The translations under genes and the position numbers were made by a program. The notes beneath the pieces were generated by a model. The model ran no database searches, was not told the DNA's origin, and worked only from the letters and a program-made list of their open reading frames with translations. Positions 36,057 through 46,935 of a stretch of 64,000 bases of DNA are shown here, in pieces; the first letter of the stretch is position 1, and every line of letters begins with the position of its first letter. This DNA comes from Begonia masoniana (lineage: Eukaryota; Streptophyta; Magnoliopsida; Cucurbitales; Begoniaceae): contig CM039509.1 of assembly GCA_022432975.1 (NCBI GenBank), positions 5,643,043 to 5,707,042 of the forward strand, given 5' to 3'.

Positions 36057-36886
36057 AAAACACAACTGAAAGTGTGGCCAATAAGGAAGTCGGGCATCTA
36101 ACGGGGGAGATTGTGATAGCCCACCCTAAGGCTAGGATGACTCAAAATTTGATTGCGAACGCCTAGGTTATACTAGTAGATATGCACAATAAGTGAATGA
36201 TTTATAAGTACAGTTCTTTTACTCGCCTAATACAACGTGTTTTGAGTTAACAAAAGAAACATGTGCGGGTTCCAATCTGAAGTAGACAATATAGTACTAC
36301 AACAGTTGCTCCACATTTCCTTTCTCTCTCTAATCGAAATTTAAAAGAAGAACCTTGGCGATTATGAGAGACACGCTTAACATGCTTTAATTGAAGGGTT
36401 TTATTTGCTAACCCTCAAATTTCAAGGTCAATTTGACCAAAAATATATATAAAGTGTTGGCTACATGGATTCTCATAGTTTAGTGATCGTATTGATATTT
36501 ACCCAATTATTAATTTTCATGCAAATATATAAATTAGATTTCAATATAAATGATTAATTATTTTTTATATTTAAAAATAACCTTATCATTAACTTTATCT
36601 AATTTACATTTCTTTCATGTAAGGTAATTTTTATTTTTTTTAGGATTTCAATTTTTTCCTATTAATTTTGTTGTTTTTCATTAGATATTCTAGACATCAA
36701 ATAAAAAAAATAAAGAAAGACATTTAAAAATGATATCATTTGTTCGTCAAATGCTCTCTAGATAATATATAGTATATATGCTGCTCTACCAATACTGTAA
36801 ATATATTATTATTATTATTATTTTTAACGATATTATTAGTAGTCAAAGGAAGCCACAGCCGAAGGTAACACTCTCTTTTTTATACA
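36057..36886. other. Possible LTR start and AT-rich spacer
   Basis: A purine tract GGGGGAGAT is followed by TGTGATAGCCCACCC (36112), the layout of a polypurine tract and LTR start on the plus strand. No matching LTR or coding sequence was found. From 36440 the sequence is AT-rich with no recognised feature. Confidence 0.4.
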
Positions 36887-36901
36887 TGTGACAGCCCGGA
36901 A

Positions 36902-36923
36902 CCCGATCCCGATCGGGATCGGG
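36902..36923. repeat. 22-base perfect palindrome near the LTR end
   Basis: CCCGATCCCGA followed by its exact reverse complement, 15 bases from the LTR boundary. A shorter 16-base core is kept at 44537-44552 in the sister LTR. Confidence 0.92.
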
Positions 36924-37134
36924 GAGTCAAGCCATCACTCCAGACATTTTAAAACGTGACATATATTTTTTTTTGAACTTTTAGAACTTTACACGGAGAA
37001 AACTCTCACTGGGATTGAAGACTGGGAAACTACAGTGAATAACAGAAGAAAACAAGAAGACATAAAAAAATGAGAAACTTAAACTGAAAAACATATTGTG
37101 GAAGGCTACAGTGGGTGACAGAAGCCGTGGACAT

Positions 37135-37575
37135 TTAGAAACTGTGGACAATCAAGCTGTGGTGGCTGTGGACAACAGAAGTGCAGAGGCTGCGGACAAC
37201 AGAAGTGCAGTGGCTGTGGACGACAGAAGTGCAGTGGTTGTGGACAATAGAAGTGCAGTGGCTGTGGACGACAGAAGTGTAGTAGCTGTGGACGACAGGA
37301 GTGCAGTGACTGTGGACAACAGGAGTGCAGTGGCTGTGGACGACAGAAATGCAGTGGCTGTGGACAACAGGAATGCAAATGCTGTGGACAACAGGAATGC
37401 AGTGGCTGTGCACGACAAAAGTGCAGTGGCTGTGGACAATAGAAATGCAGTGGCTGTGGACAACAGAAGTGCAGTGGCTATGGACAACAGAAGTGCAGTG
37501 GCTGTGGACAACAGGAATGCAGTGGTTGTGGACAACAGGAATGCAGGGCTGTGGACGACAGAAGTGCAGAAGCAA
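37135..37575. repeat. 24-bp minisatellite (GCAGTGGCTGTGGACRACAG), about 18 copies
   Basis: The unit of 24 bases (eight codons) repeats with small changes, so several frames on both strands stay open. These frames are side effects of the period, not genes. Confidence 0.93.
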
Positions 37576-37835
37576 TGGACGACTGTTTTATAGGCAAAAT
37601 GGACAACTGTTTTCAAAGGGCAGAATGGACGACTGTTTTACAGACAAAATGAACAACTGTTTTCAAAGGGCAGAATGGACGACTGTTTTTGCAGGTAAAA
37701 TGGACAACTGTTTTCAAAGGGAAGAATGGACGACTTTTTTATAGGCAAAATGGACAACTGTTTTCAAAGGGCAGAATGGACGATTGTTTTACAGGCAAAA
37801 TGGACAACTGTTTTCAAATGACAGAATGGACGACT
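37573..37835. repeat. 50-bp minisatellite, about five copies
   Basis: Units such as those starting at 37623 and 37673 carry GAATGGACGACTGTTTTACA and AATGGACAACTGTTTTCAAA. Each consists of two related 25-base halves. It adjoins the 24-bp array. Confidence 0.9.
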
Positions 37836-39376
37836 AACACTTAGCCAAATATTGGAAAACTTGAAAGACAGAAACTGAAGGCATAAAAACTTCAAACTTC
37901 AGAAACCGATTCAAACATGATTTTGGACATATCAGAAAACATGACAGAAGTTTAAGAAAAACCAGTCTACATGGATAGCTCTAAAATCAGAGAAAATCCA
38001 TGCACAACCTAAAAGAGAAAGATTCCAAACAATTCCAGAGCATAAATTCAACTGTCAAATACAGAGGTTTTAAATACATCGACAGATTCAATACAACATT
38101 TAAAATCACAGAGGCTGTGCAGAACTTGACATATGTTTCTAAAAATTCACCAAAAACAGAAGTTTTAAAACATAAATGCAAACTCTATACATCGGTTTTA
38201 AAATTTCAAAAGCTATATAAGACTTGACATATCTTTCAAAAATTCAATTCTCACAGGGATAACATTTGTCTGACTGCAGCAACCAATCACAATGAGCTAG
38301 GTCTACCAACTTCCACTACTCATCAGCTTGAGGCACAAAGTCCTCATCTGGAGGACCCATACCTACAACAGGGAGTTCAACTATGAGCTTAGAGCTCAGT
38401 AAGAACATATAATAATGCAGTGATGCAGATGCTATGCACAAACATTTTCAAATACATGAACATTACATTACAATTCACTGGACAGGAAGATATAAGTGGG
38501 GCTTATAGAGGAACTGACACACATACATACTTGACATAACAGGACATGACACTGGTTAGTAATTTTGTCGGGTCCCAGGGAAGGACAAGGTACAGGGTAT
38601 CCCTGACAAGGATAATTTTACATGAGTCCTAGAGAAGGACAAGAACAAGATGCCAGTCCCCGTCCCACACTTAACCAAACTTTACATATACATTTTAACT
38701 TTCTTAACTTCAAATCGTGTGCACAGAAAACTTTTGCATGTCTTTCGGGAAAATCGTGTATGCATGAGCATTTATAGTGCTTAAACTTAAAACGGCAGAC
38801 AACAGGAATAAAACAGCAGAACATAAGTAAAAAGCAGATAACTCAGAACGTAACTCTAACATTTCTACCTGAAACAACCCGACAGAAATCAAAAAAACCT
38901 AGTACCTCCGTGATGTAGGGCCTTCAGGGCCAACCTACGGATATGAACTTACCTGTGGTCCGTGAGTTGCAGCTTTGTTCGTGTTACCTCTGTGAGCCTC
39001 GAACCTTGATCGAAAAAAATGGAAGAAACGGAGAAAAGGAGTTCTGTCGCCTGGAGAAGAAACTAAAAGCAGAGAGAAAGAGAACCACGAATGGAGGGTT
39101 TCACGTAGGAGGAAGAGAAAGAAAGGAGGGATGGCTTCTCCAACAAGTTGAACACTTGTCAATCATCCATTGACTTCCTCCCACCTATCTTAATTCTTAC
39201 CTAAATTGCCCTTCTACTGGTTTTTAACTAAATGATTTGTTTTGGTTACTCCTTAGTTTAGTTTTCCACTAAACATTCCAACAAATTTCACTAAAACATT
39301 CATTATATTAATATAAACCTAATCCCGTTCGATAATTCGAGGGATAATTTCCCGGCAAAAAATGCCGAGTGTTACA

Positions 39377-40857
39377 ATACATGTGTTAGGTCTATGAAAA
39401 ATCCAATTGATGATTGGATTTCAGTGTAAATCTTGTTTCAATTCTGACTTGGGTTTCTCTGTTGCTCTGAACTCTGGATTCATCTAAGTGTAAGGTGTAA
39501 TCCAGCAAAGGTCTTGGTAAAAGAATTGCAGACAACGTCATGAAGAAGACGCTTCTTGCTTGGGCTCGCTCAGTGGCTAGCTGGATCGTAGCCAAAATTC
39601 TATGTGGCCAGCGTTTCAGGCCCTGGATTGGACTTTGGTCCAACCCTATTTAGGCCATAACCCAAATTAGTTGGGTCACGATCCATCCTCTTTTGGGCCG
39701 TGGTTCAGGGATTATTTTTGCGTAATTTGTCATATCTTAATCCAATTAATATGGATTATTTTATTTTATAAAATGATGGTCAGAAATTCGTAGTTATTGT
39801 TTCATTTTATTGCATATATTTTTTAATTCAATTTTTCATTTTCCAACATAAAAAACCATTATTTTAACACAAGTAATGAGACAACTAGCTGTGTTGTGTT
39901 CCTGAGCGCAAAATTGTTAACCTGATCGTAGTATTTTCATAGATTTTGCAATCGCCGAATATCGTTATTTTTAATTTGAATGCATAAAACATGAAATATA
40001 TCTCTATTGAGTTTAGTCGACCATGCAATTTTTCTCTATTTTATTATTTTCCTAGAAACTTTAATTTTATTTAGAGGTCAAATATTATTGAAATTTGTAA
40101 ATTTTTAATTTATTTAATTTTTATCTAGTATATTTATTTTTGGACATAAATCACTGTATTGTCTTAGATGTCGCTACTGGACTTTTAATTTTGCTATTTG
40201 GTTCGTGCCCTGACTTGTAATCCCTTTTAAGGCTTGCGCTGCAATATTAATTATTTAAGTTCAATTGTTGGATTGCTCGGTTTGATTTCTGAGTTGGTTC
40301 GTTCCATGTTTAGTCTTGGGTTCCTTTTGGAACGTGACAAATTGAGACTGAATCTACATAATTACGAGTTAGTTTTAAGGATGCATCAGGTTTTGAGAAG
40401 ATTTTGTTATTAAAAGTTCAATTCGTTCTAATCATTTTTTCATTATAAATCATGGAAAACAAATATATCATATAAAGAATTAGTCATATTTGCACAAGAA
40501 TAAGAATCTTAAATAATGGGGAAAGAACTCCAAGTCAAATTCAAACCATGGTTACGGTTCGGTTTTGCCAACATAAACCGGACTCATGGTCCAGATCCAA
40601 CCGTGGTTACGATCCTGTTTTGTTTCTAATAACTAACTACCTTATGGTTTAAAATTGAATAACAATTCTTATCTTACGAATTCATAATAGAGGACCCTAC
40701 TTTTCAAATTCCAAGAAGATATTAAGGAAATTTATTCCACGTAACTTAGGAGTTCTTCATCGTTTAGGACGAGTAACTTATTTCTTTATCTAGATATTGA
40801 GAGTTTCTTCGTTCAAATTTTTCTCTCTCTCTTCTTCAAACTTCTCTCTCTTGCACT
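39377..40857. other. Upstream region of the B3-domain gene
   Basis: This contains no recognised element apart from the ATACA target duplication at its left end. It is AT-rich. The last 60 bases before the start codon are pyrimidine-rich (repeated TCTCTCT), a pattern common in plant core promoters and leaders. I see no convincing TATA box at the expected distance. An ACGT core is present near 40739. Confidence 0.5.
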
Positions 40858-41448
40858 ATGGGAAGAACTCCACTGACGATCAACAATGGCGGACCAAGAT
40901 CAGTCAAGTTTAAAGGAAGTTGGTTGCGCTTTTCTTCTTTACTAAAATATGTAGCCTTCAGGACAGAGGAAGATGCGAAGGAAGAGATGGCGGCCGCACT
41001 GACTAAACCACCTTCTTCGCTTCCGGTTTTTCCGAGAAATTTCAAGAACGCCATTGATGACATGGGAGGGAGTAATGTAATGCTGGTAATGGAGAAGCTT
41101 TTGTACAGAACCGACGTCGAGTCCAACAATGGAAGATTGGCGATCATGTTCAGCAAAATCCGGCTAAATTTTCTGACGGAAACAGAGAGAAGATCGATGG
41201 AAAATGGGGAAGACATGGAAGTGATGATAATCGAGCCATCGTTAAACGTAAGAACAATCGTCATGACGCAGTGGGATATGAAGAAGAAGAAGAAATCAGG
41301 CGAAACCACCTCCAGCTCCATGTACGTGTTGAAGAAGCACTGGAACGGCGTAGTTCGTGACAACGGCTTGAAGGAAAACGACGAGCTGCAGGTCTGGTCG
41401 TTCCGCGCCGGCGAGGAGCTCCGTCTGGCGCTGGTTCTGGCCAATTGA
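40858..41448 (+). CDS. B3-domain (DUF313-type) protein, putative DNA-binding regulator
   Basis: The 196-residue single-exon frame is the only likely host gene. The C-terminal two-thirds match the plant B3/DUF313 group: LPVFPRNF (55-62), EKLLYRTDV..NNGRL (79-93), IIEPSLNV (124-131), QWDMKKK (138-144), NGLKENDELQVWSFR (169-183). These nuclear proteins are small and often single-domain; DNA binding is expected from the family but targets are unknown. The start is the first ATG after a pyrimidine-rich leader, and the stop comes shortly after the last conserved block. The frame is intact, with a lysine run at 142-146. It is bracketed by two inverted solo LTRs, so its expression could be affected. 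It could be a silent family copy. Confidence 0.82.
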   Translation: MGRTPLTINNGGPRSVKFKGSWLRFSSLLKYVAFRTEEDAKEEMAAALTKPPSSLPVFPRNFKNAIDDMGGSNVMLVMEKLLYRTDVESNNGRLAIMFSKIRLNFLTETERRSMENGEDMEVMIIEPSLNVRTIVMTQWDMKKKKKSGETTSSSMYVLKKHWNGVVRDNGLKENDELQVWSFRAGEELRLALVLAN

Positions 41449-41881
41449 TAACTATAATATAAGTGCAGGTTTTAAATTTGATAGATAATTTCATGTGATT
41501 TTATTTTTTCAACCTCGTCCATATATCTAAATAATTATTCAGATTTCGGTTTGGTAAATTTTTTTAAAAAAATTAATTTTGATGATTAAATGAGACAATT
41601 TAAACTAAAACAACTAAATTGAAATTAAACTTAAGTTATATGGGCCAAAAATATATTATACCTTAAAATAAAATTGAGAATTTCTCGGGACCTTTGTTTA
41701 AATTAATTTAATTATTTACGCTTTAAAAAAAATGATAAATAAGTGACAATAAAAATTAAGAATGTGTCCGTAAAGAAGGCCTTTGTTTGAATTAATTTAA
41801 TTATTTACACTTTAATTTCATGTGATTTCTAGAGTGGATCATATGCATATTATCCTTTTTTTAGCTTAAATATAATAATTA
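41449..41881. other. Downstream region of the B3-domain gene
   Basis: AT-rich sequence with no gene. It ends in AATTA (41877-41881), the left target duplication of the next solo LTR. TTTAATTTATTTACACTT-like blocks recur near 41700 and 41800 as a small imperfect direct repeat. Confidence 0.5.
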
Positions 41882-42301
41882 TGTAACACATGGTATTTTT
41901 GCCGGGAAATTATCCCTCAAATTATCGAACGGGATTAGGTATATATTAATATAATGAATGTTTTAGTGAAATTTGTTGGAATGTTTAGTGAAAAACTAAA
42001 CTAAGGAGTAACCAAAACAAATCATTTAGTTAAAAACCAGTGGAGGGGTAATTTAGGTAAGAATTAAGGTAGGTGGGAGGAAGTCAATGGATAATTGACA
42101 AGTGTTCAACTTGTTGAAGAAGACATCCCTCCTTTCTTTCTCTTCCTCCTACGTGAAACCATCCATTCATGGTTCTTTTTCTCTCTGCTTTTAGTTTCTT
42201 CTCCAGGCGACAGAAATCCTTTCCTCCGTTTCTTCCATTTTCTTCGATCAAGGTTCGAGGCTCACAGAGGTAACACGAACAAAGCTGCAACTCACGGACC
42301 A

Positions 42302-42310
42302 CAGGTAAGT
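42302..42310 (+). promoter_or_regulatory. Splice-donor-like CAGGTAAGT inside the LTR
   Basis: CAG/GTAAGT fits the plant 5' splice-site consensus. It is at LTR position 422 and is matched at 424 in the sister solo LTR (38955-38947, minus). Similar sites are at 48741-48733 and 22082-22074. Use as a splice site is an inference. Confidence 0.5.
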
Positions 42311-43424
42311 TCATATCCGTAGGTTGGCCCTTAAGGCCCTACATCACGAGGTACTAAGTTTTTTTTTTATTTCTATCGGGTTGTTTCGGGTAGAAAAGTT
42401 AGAGTTACGTTCTAAGTTATCTGCTTTTTCCTTATATTCTGCTGTTTTATTCCTGTTGTCTGCCGTTTTAAGTTTAAGCACTATAAATGCTCATGCATAC
42501 ACGATTTTCCCGAAAGACATGCAAAAGTTTTCTGTGCACACGATTTGAAGTTAAGAAAGTTAAAATGTATATGTAAAGTATGGTTAAGTGTAGGACGGGG
42601 ACTAGCATCCTGTTCTTGTCCTTCTCTGGGACTCATGTAAAATTATCCCTGCCAAGGATACCCTATACCTTGTCCTTCCCTGGGACCCGGCAAAATTACT
42701 AACCAGTGTCATGTCCTGTTATGTCAAGTATGTATGTGCGCCAGTTCCTCTATAAGCCCCACTTATACCTTCCTGTCCAGTAAAATGTAATGTAATGTAA
42801 TGTTCATGTATTTGAAAATGTTCATGCATAGTATATGCATCACTGCATTATTATATGTACTTACTGAGCTCTAGGCTCATAGTTGAACTCCCTGTTAAAG
42901 GTATGAATCCTCCAGTTGAGGACTTTGTGCCTCAAGCCGATGAGTAGTGGAGGTTGGCGGATCGAGCTCATGGTGATTGGTTGCTGCAGCCAAACAAATG
43001 TTATCCCTGTGAGAATTGAATTTTTGAAAGTTATGTCAAGTCCTGTATAGCTTTTGAAATTTTAAAACCGATGTATAGAGTTTACGTTTATGTTTTAAAA
43101 CTTCTGTTTTTGGTGAATTTTTGGAAACATATGTTAAGTTCTGCACAGCCTCTATGATTTTAAACGTTGTATTGAATCTGTCAATGTATTTAAAACCTCT
43201 GTATTTGACTGTTGAATTTATGCTCTGGAATTATTTGGAATCTTTCTCTTTTAGGTTGTGCATGGATTTTCTTTGATTTTACAGCTATCCATGTAGTCTG
43301 GTTTTTCTTAAACATCTATCATGTTTTCTGATATGTCCAAAATCATGTTTGAATCGGTTTCTGAAGTTTGAAGTTTTTATGCCTTCAGTTTCTGTCTTTC
43401 AAGTTTTCCAGTATTTGGCTAAGT

Positions 43425-43600
43425 GTTAGTCGTCCATTTTGCCCTTTGAAAACAGTTGTCCATTTAGCCTGTAAAACAGTCGTCCATTCTTCCCTTTGAA
43501 AACAGTTGTCTGTTTTGCCTGTAAAACAGTCGTCCATTCTGCCCTTTGAAAACAGTTCTCCATTTTGCCTATAAAACTGTCGTCCATTGCTTCTGCACTT
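43425..43600. repeat. 50-bp minisatellite in the second solo LTR, about three copies
   Basis: Reverse complement of the 50-bp unit at 37573-37835, for example TTTTGCCTGTAAAACAGTCG and CCCTTTGAAAACAGTTGTCC. There are fewer copies than in the sister LTR. Confidence 0.88.
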
Positions 43601-44430
43601 TAGTTGTCCACAGCTTCTGCACTTCTGTTGTCCGCAGCCACAACACTTCTGTTGTCCGCAGCCAGTACATTTCTGTTGTCCGGAGCCACTGCATTTCTGT
43701 TGTCCACAGCCACTGCACTTCTGTCGTCCACAGCCACTGCACTTCTGTCGTCCACAGCCACTACACTTCTGTTGTCCACAGCCAGCCACTGCACTTCTGT
43801 CATCCACAGCTACTGCACTTCTGTTGTCCACAGCCACTGCACTTCTGTCGTCCACAGCCACTGCATTCATGTTGTCCACAGCCAATGCACTTCTGTTGTC
43901 CACAGCCATGCACTTCTGTCGTCCACAGCCATGCACTTCTGTTGTCCACAGCCACTGCACTTCTGTCGTCCACAGCCACTGCATTTTGTTGTCCACAGCC
44001 ACTGCACTTCTGTCGTCCACAGCCACTGCACTTCTGTCGTCCACAGCCACTGCATTCTGTTGTCCACAGCACTGCACTTCTGTTGTCTGCAGCCACTGCA
44101 TTTTTGTTGTCCGCAGCCACTGTATTCCTGTTGTCCGCAGCCACTGCATTTTTGTTGTCCACAGCCACTGCACTTTTGTTGTCCACAGCCACTGCAGTTC
44201 TGTTGTCACAGCCACTGCATTTCTGTTGTCCGCAGCCACTGCATTCCTGTTGTCCGCAGCCACTGCATTTTTGTTGTCCTCAGCAAATGCACTTCTGTTG
44301 TCCACAGCCTTGTAGTTCTGTGTCCACAGCCACTGCACTTCTGTCGTCCACAGCCACTGCACTTCTGTCGTCCACAGCCACTGCACTTCTGTCGTCCACA
44401 GCCACTGCACTTCTGTCGTCCACAGCCACT
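43600..44430. repeat. 24-bp minisatellite in the second solo LTR, about 34 copies
   Basis: Reverse complement of the array at 37135-37575 (CTTCTGTYGTCCACAGCCAC) with roughly twice the copies. Long open frames across it (over 300 residues) arise because 24 is a multiple of three. They have no start context and encode only low-complexity repeats. Confidence 0.93.
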
Positions 44431-44570
44431 CCCAGTCTTCAATTCCAGTGAGAGTTTTCTCCGTGTAAAGTTCTAGAAGTTCAAAAAAAAATATATGTCA
44501 CGTTTTAAAATGTCTGGAGTGATGGCTTGGCTCTCAGATCCCGATCGGGATCGGGTTCCAGGCTGTCACA

Positions 44571-45231
44571 AATTGTGAGTAAATATCAATATGAAAATAA
44601 CCGGATAATGCAAATAATATAAAAATACTTATCAATAACCAACCGTGTAGGAAAGAAAAGAAAATCCAATCCACGAGTTACGTTTACATGCCCAAATTAA
44701 ATAACCAAGTCATTACCATGAAAATGCAAATAAAGTTATAAGTACTAGTACCCTGAACTACTAGTAGCCTCTTCTGAATTCCACCAAAATTTCTCTTTAC
44801 CTAGATTTGGAAGGGGGTCATTGAGGTGCGCGATTTCTTTTCAAACTATGCATGAATTTTATAAAAACTATTAAGTAAACATCTATTCTTCTTTTTATAA
44901 AAACATGCTCCATAAGCCCTCAGTTAGGTAGTTATATAAACCTGTACATACATATGTGGCTATAAGTGAAAATGGATGTCACACAAGGACCACTGCGACA
45001 CAATCCATAGGAAGACAGTGATCTGAAAACCAACCAACTTCTCATGAGTCCAAAAATCTAGCCTCAAAAAATCCGTGACGACGATACAAAAATCCAGCCT
45101 ATCACCCCAGTGGTCGGCGAACGACAGTATGCCAAGACACCAACTCGAACCATTACACACCCTGATCAGGTTTAGAGATTCAAACACCAAGGAGCGCGTC
45201 ATCACCGGCATACTATTTGTTTTTCGTACGT
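44571..45231. other. Spacer left of duplicated block B
   Basis: No supportable gene. Minus-strand frames near 44960-45211 have no motif I recognise. If the Athila element inserted into block A after the duplication, this spacer should resemble DNA on the far side of that element, outside the window. Confidence 0.45.
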
Positions 45232-45773
45232 GTATACAATACCATCTTCATGCAACAGAAGATGTATATGATAGCCTCGTGATACTTTGATGTCAAGACT
45301 GCTCAAAGTATCAAAATGATTCATCTTTCCAACAAATCACAGCAAAACCCAAATCATGTAATGTTGAAAGTAAATATGAGAAAACCATATGTACATATAC
45401 ATATAACAACCGACGTGTTGGCGACTAGGTCTCGTCATACTCTTATAAGTGGCAACCCACTGAAATAGCATTCTCAAAAAAATTGAAATGCAATGCAAAA
45501 AGCATAAAATCCATAACTCGACAATGACTACTCTTCTTCCTTAAACTAGGGGTAACCTCAGGTACTGGCTCAAAATCAGCATACTTGTCCGACCCTAAAA
45601 GAGAAATCTCAAATCATAAATATCCCTGACACAATGTAGCCCTCCAAGAACAAGTTAGACAAGCGACAATAGGGAATGGTCCTTCTCTGCTCTATCCGGG
45701 AAAGATCCTCCAACAAGAAAAGTAAAAATCAGTCAATGCTTAAACAAATGCTAAGAAAATTTATAGGAAGCTT
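45232..45773. other. Non-coding left end of duplicated block B
   Basis: Close match to 6804-7345. It starts at GTATACAATACC, where copy A is interrupted by the Athila LTR. Confidence 0.75.
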
Positions 45774-45860
45774 TATAACGACCCCCTTTTCCCAGTAAGA
45801 TACTGTCCATTCTAGGGATTGGGCCATAGCCCAATATTCTCCCCTCACGGATTTGTTTGG

Positions 45861-45956
45861 CGAAAACTTCCTAGTAGGTCACCCAACATGGTATTGCTCT
45901 CCCCGGAGCACTTTTAACTTCAAAGTTCTTATGAAATCCGTTACCAATTAAGCTCC
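45861..45956 (-). pseudogene. 5S-rRNA-like segment, Cassandra LTR 1 (copy B)
   Basis: Diverged 5S-like stretch corresponding to 7432-7525, recognised by AGTAGGTCACCCAACATGGT and ACTTTTAACTTCAAAGTTCT on the plus strand. Confidence 0.72.
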
Positions 45957-46285
45957 AAAACGCGTCTTACTATATTGGGAGGGTTTCCTTACATATGTTT
46001 CATTTCCAATACCACCTCAGGCGATGTGAGATTGTGGCGACCCCCTTTTTACGACCCGAAGTTTGCCTATACTCAAGTCCGGGATTTGCCCTGCAGTCGT
46101 ACTCATACGTACACATTTGGATCATCACAATCAACCCATCTCGGGGGCCCAACATCCTCGTTGGCCACAGTTATGGTTGGGTACAAGCTCTGATACCTTT
46201 TATAATGACCTATTTTCCTAGTAAGATATTGTTCGCTCTGGGGATTGAGATGTAGCCCAATATCCTCCCCTCACGGATTTTTTTG

Positions 46286-46380
46286 GCGAGAACATCCCAG
46301 TTGGTCACTCAACATAGTACTGCTCTCCCCGGAGTATTTTTAACTTCAGAGTTCTTATGGGATCCGTTGCTAATTGTGCT
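46286..46380 (-). pseudogene. 5S-rRNA-like segment, Cassandra LTR 2 (copy B)
   Basis: Corresponds to 7856-7951. The GGATCC box (TTCTTATGGGATCCGTTGC) is kept. Confidence 0.72.
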
Positions 46381-46649
46381 CCAAAGATGACCCCCTTTTT
46401 TACGACCTGTGATTTTCCTACACTCGACTTAGGTCCCGAGGTTTGCCCCACAACCCGAGGTTTGCTCTGCAGTCGTGCTCATACATACACATTCAGGTCA
46501 TCACAATCACCCCCTCGGGGACTAACGTCTTCGTTGGCCACAGTTCTGATTGGGTACAGGCTATGATACTATTTATAACGAATCTTTTTTTTTCAGTAAG
46601 ATATTGTTCACTTTGGATCACCCATACAGCCCTCACAGATTTGTTTTGG

Positions 46650-46740
46650 TGAGGACTTCTCAGTCGGTCACCCAACATGGTACTGCTCTCACCCGAGCAC
46701 TCTTAACTTCGGAGTTCTTATGTGATCCGTTGCAAATTGT
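46650..46740 (-). pseudogene. 5S-rRNA-like segment, Cassandra LTR 3 (copy B)
   Basis: This is the best 5S match of the six. The plus strand reads GAGGACTTCTCAGTCGGTCA, CCCGAGCACTCTTAACTTCG and GAGTTCTTATGTGATCCG, all near-identical to the complement of plant 5S rRNA. Confidence 0.8.
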
Positions 46741-46935
46741 GCCCCAAAACGCGTCTTACTATCTTTGAAGGGTTTCCTGACATATGTTTTATTTCTATAT
46801 ACCTCCCCAAGCGATGTGTGATTGTGATGACCCTCTTTTTACGACTCGAGATTTTCCTATACTTGAGCCTGAGATTTTCCTACACTCGACTTAGGTCCCG
46901 AGGTTTGCCTCGCAACCCGAGGTTTGCCCTGTAGT

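Larger units (their letters stand above)
36887..39376 (-). repeat. Solo LTR, Tekay-related family, minus orientation
   Basis: The sequence TGTGACAGCC...GTGTTACA is flanked by perfect ATACA duplications (36882-36886, 39377-39381), with no internal element, so it is a solo LTR left by LTR-LTR recombination. It is the same family as 41882-44570 in reverse orientation. A 22-base palindrome (36902-36923) sits near its terminus, and a splice-donor-like CAGGTAAGT lies on the minus strand at 38955-38947. Confidence 0.9.
41882..44570 (+). repeat. Solo LTR, Tekay-related family, plus orientation
   Basis: TGTAACACATGG...GCTGTCACA is flanked by AATTA (41877-41881) and AATTG (44571-44575), a target duplication with one mismatch. 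At 2,689 bases it is the sister of 36887-39376 but has a longer 24-bp array. No internal element sequence remains. The palindrome core is at 44537-44552. Confidence 0.88.
45774..46935 (-). mobile_element. Cassandra-type three-LTR array, copy B (interrupted)
   Basis: This is the duplicate of 7346-8537. LTRs lie at 45774-46133, 46201-46509 and 46574-46935, the last continuing at 56281-56318 beyond the inserted Tekay element. Internal regions carry tRNA-Met-type primer sites (CTCTGATACC at 46188-46197; a mutated CTATGATACTA at 46561-46571). The shared triple structure and the shortened middle LTR show that the array formed before the duplication. Confidence 0.82.

Noticed and set aside
36112..36886. 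Full LTR from the TGTGATAGCC start
   Set aside because: Only the start and a purine tract are suggestive. No matching end, sister copy or target duplication was found, so it is kept only as a possibility.
38943..42314. 75-76-residue frames shared by 38943-39173 and 42084-42314
   Set aside because: These are homologous positions in the two solo LTRs, so DNA similarity explains them. They overlap the donor-like site and leader region, with no protein family signal.
43385..44476. Open frames of 240-341 residues on both strands across the 24-bp array (also 37096-37616)
   Set aside because: The period is a multiple of three, so frames stay open automatically. The products are low-complexity octad repeats, different in every frame, inside LTRs.
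44960..45211. Minus-strand 83-residue frame as a host gene or LINE endonuclease
   Set aside because: No catalytic or family motif could be recognised and neighbouring frames are broken.
46650..46740. Functional 5S rRNA gene
   Set aside because: Similarity is clear but diverged and limited to part of the gene, embedded in Cassandra LTRs with no tandem 5S spacer units.
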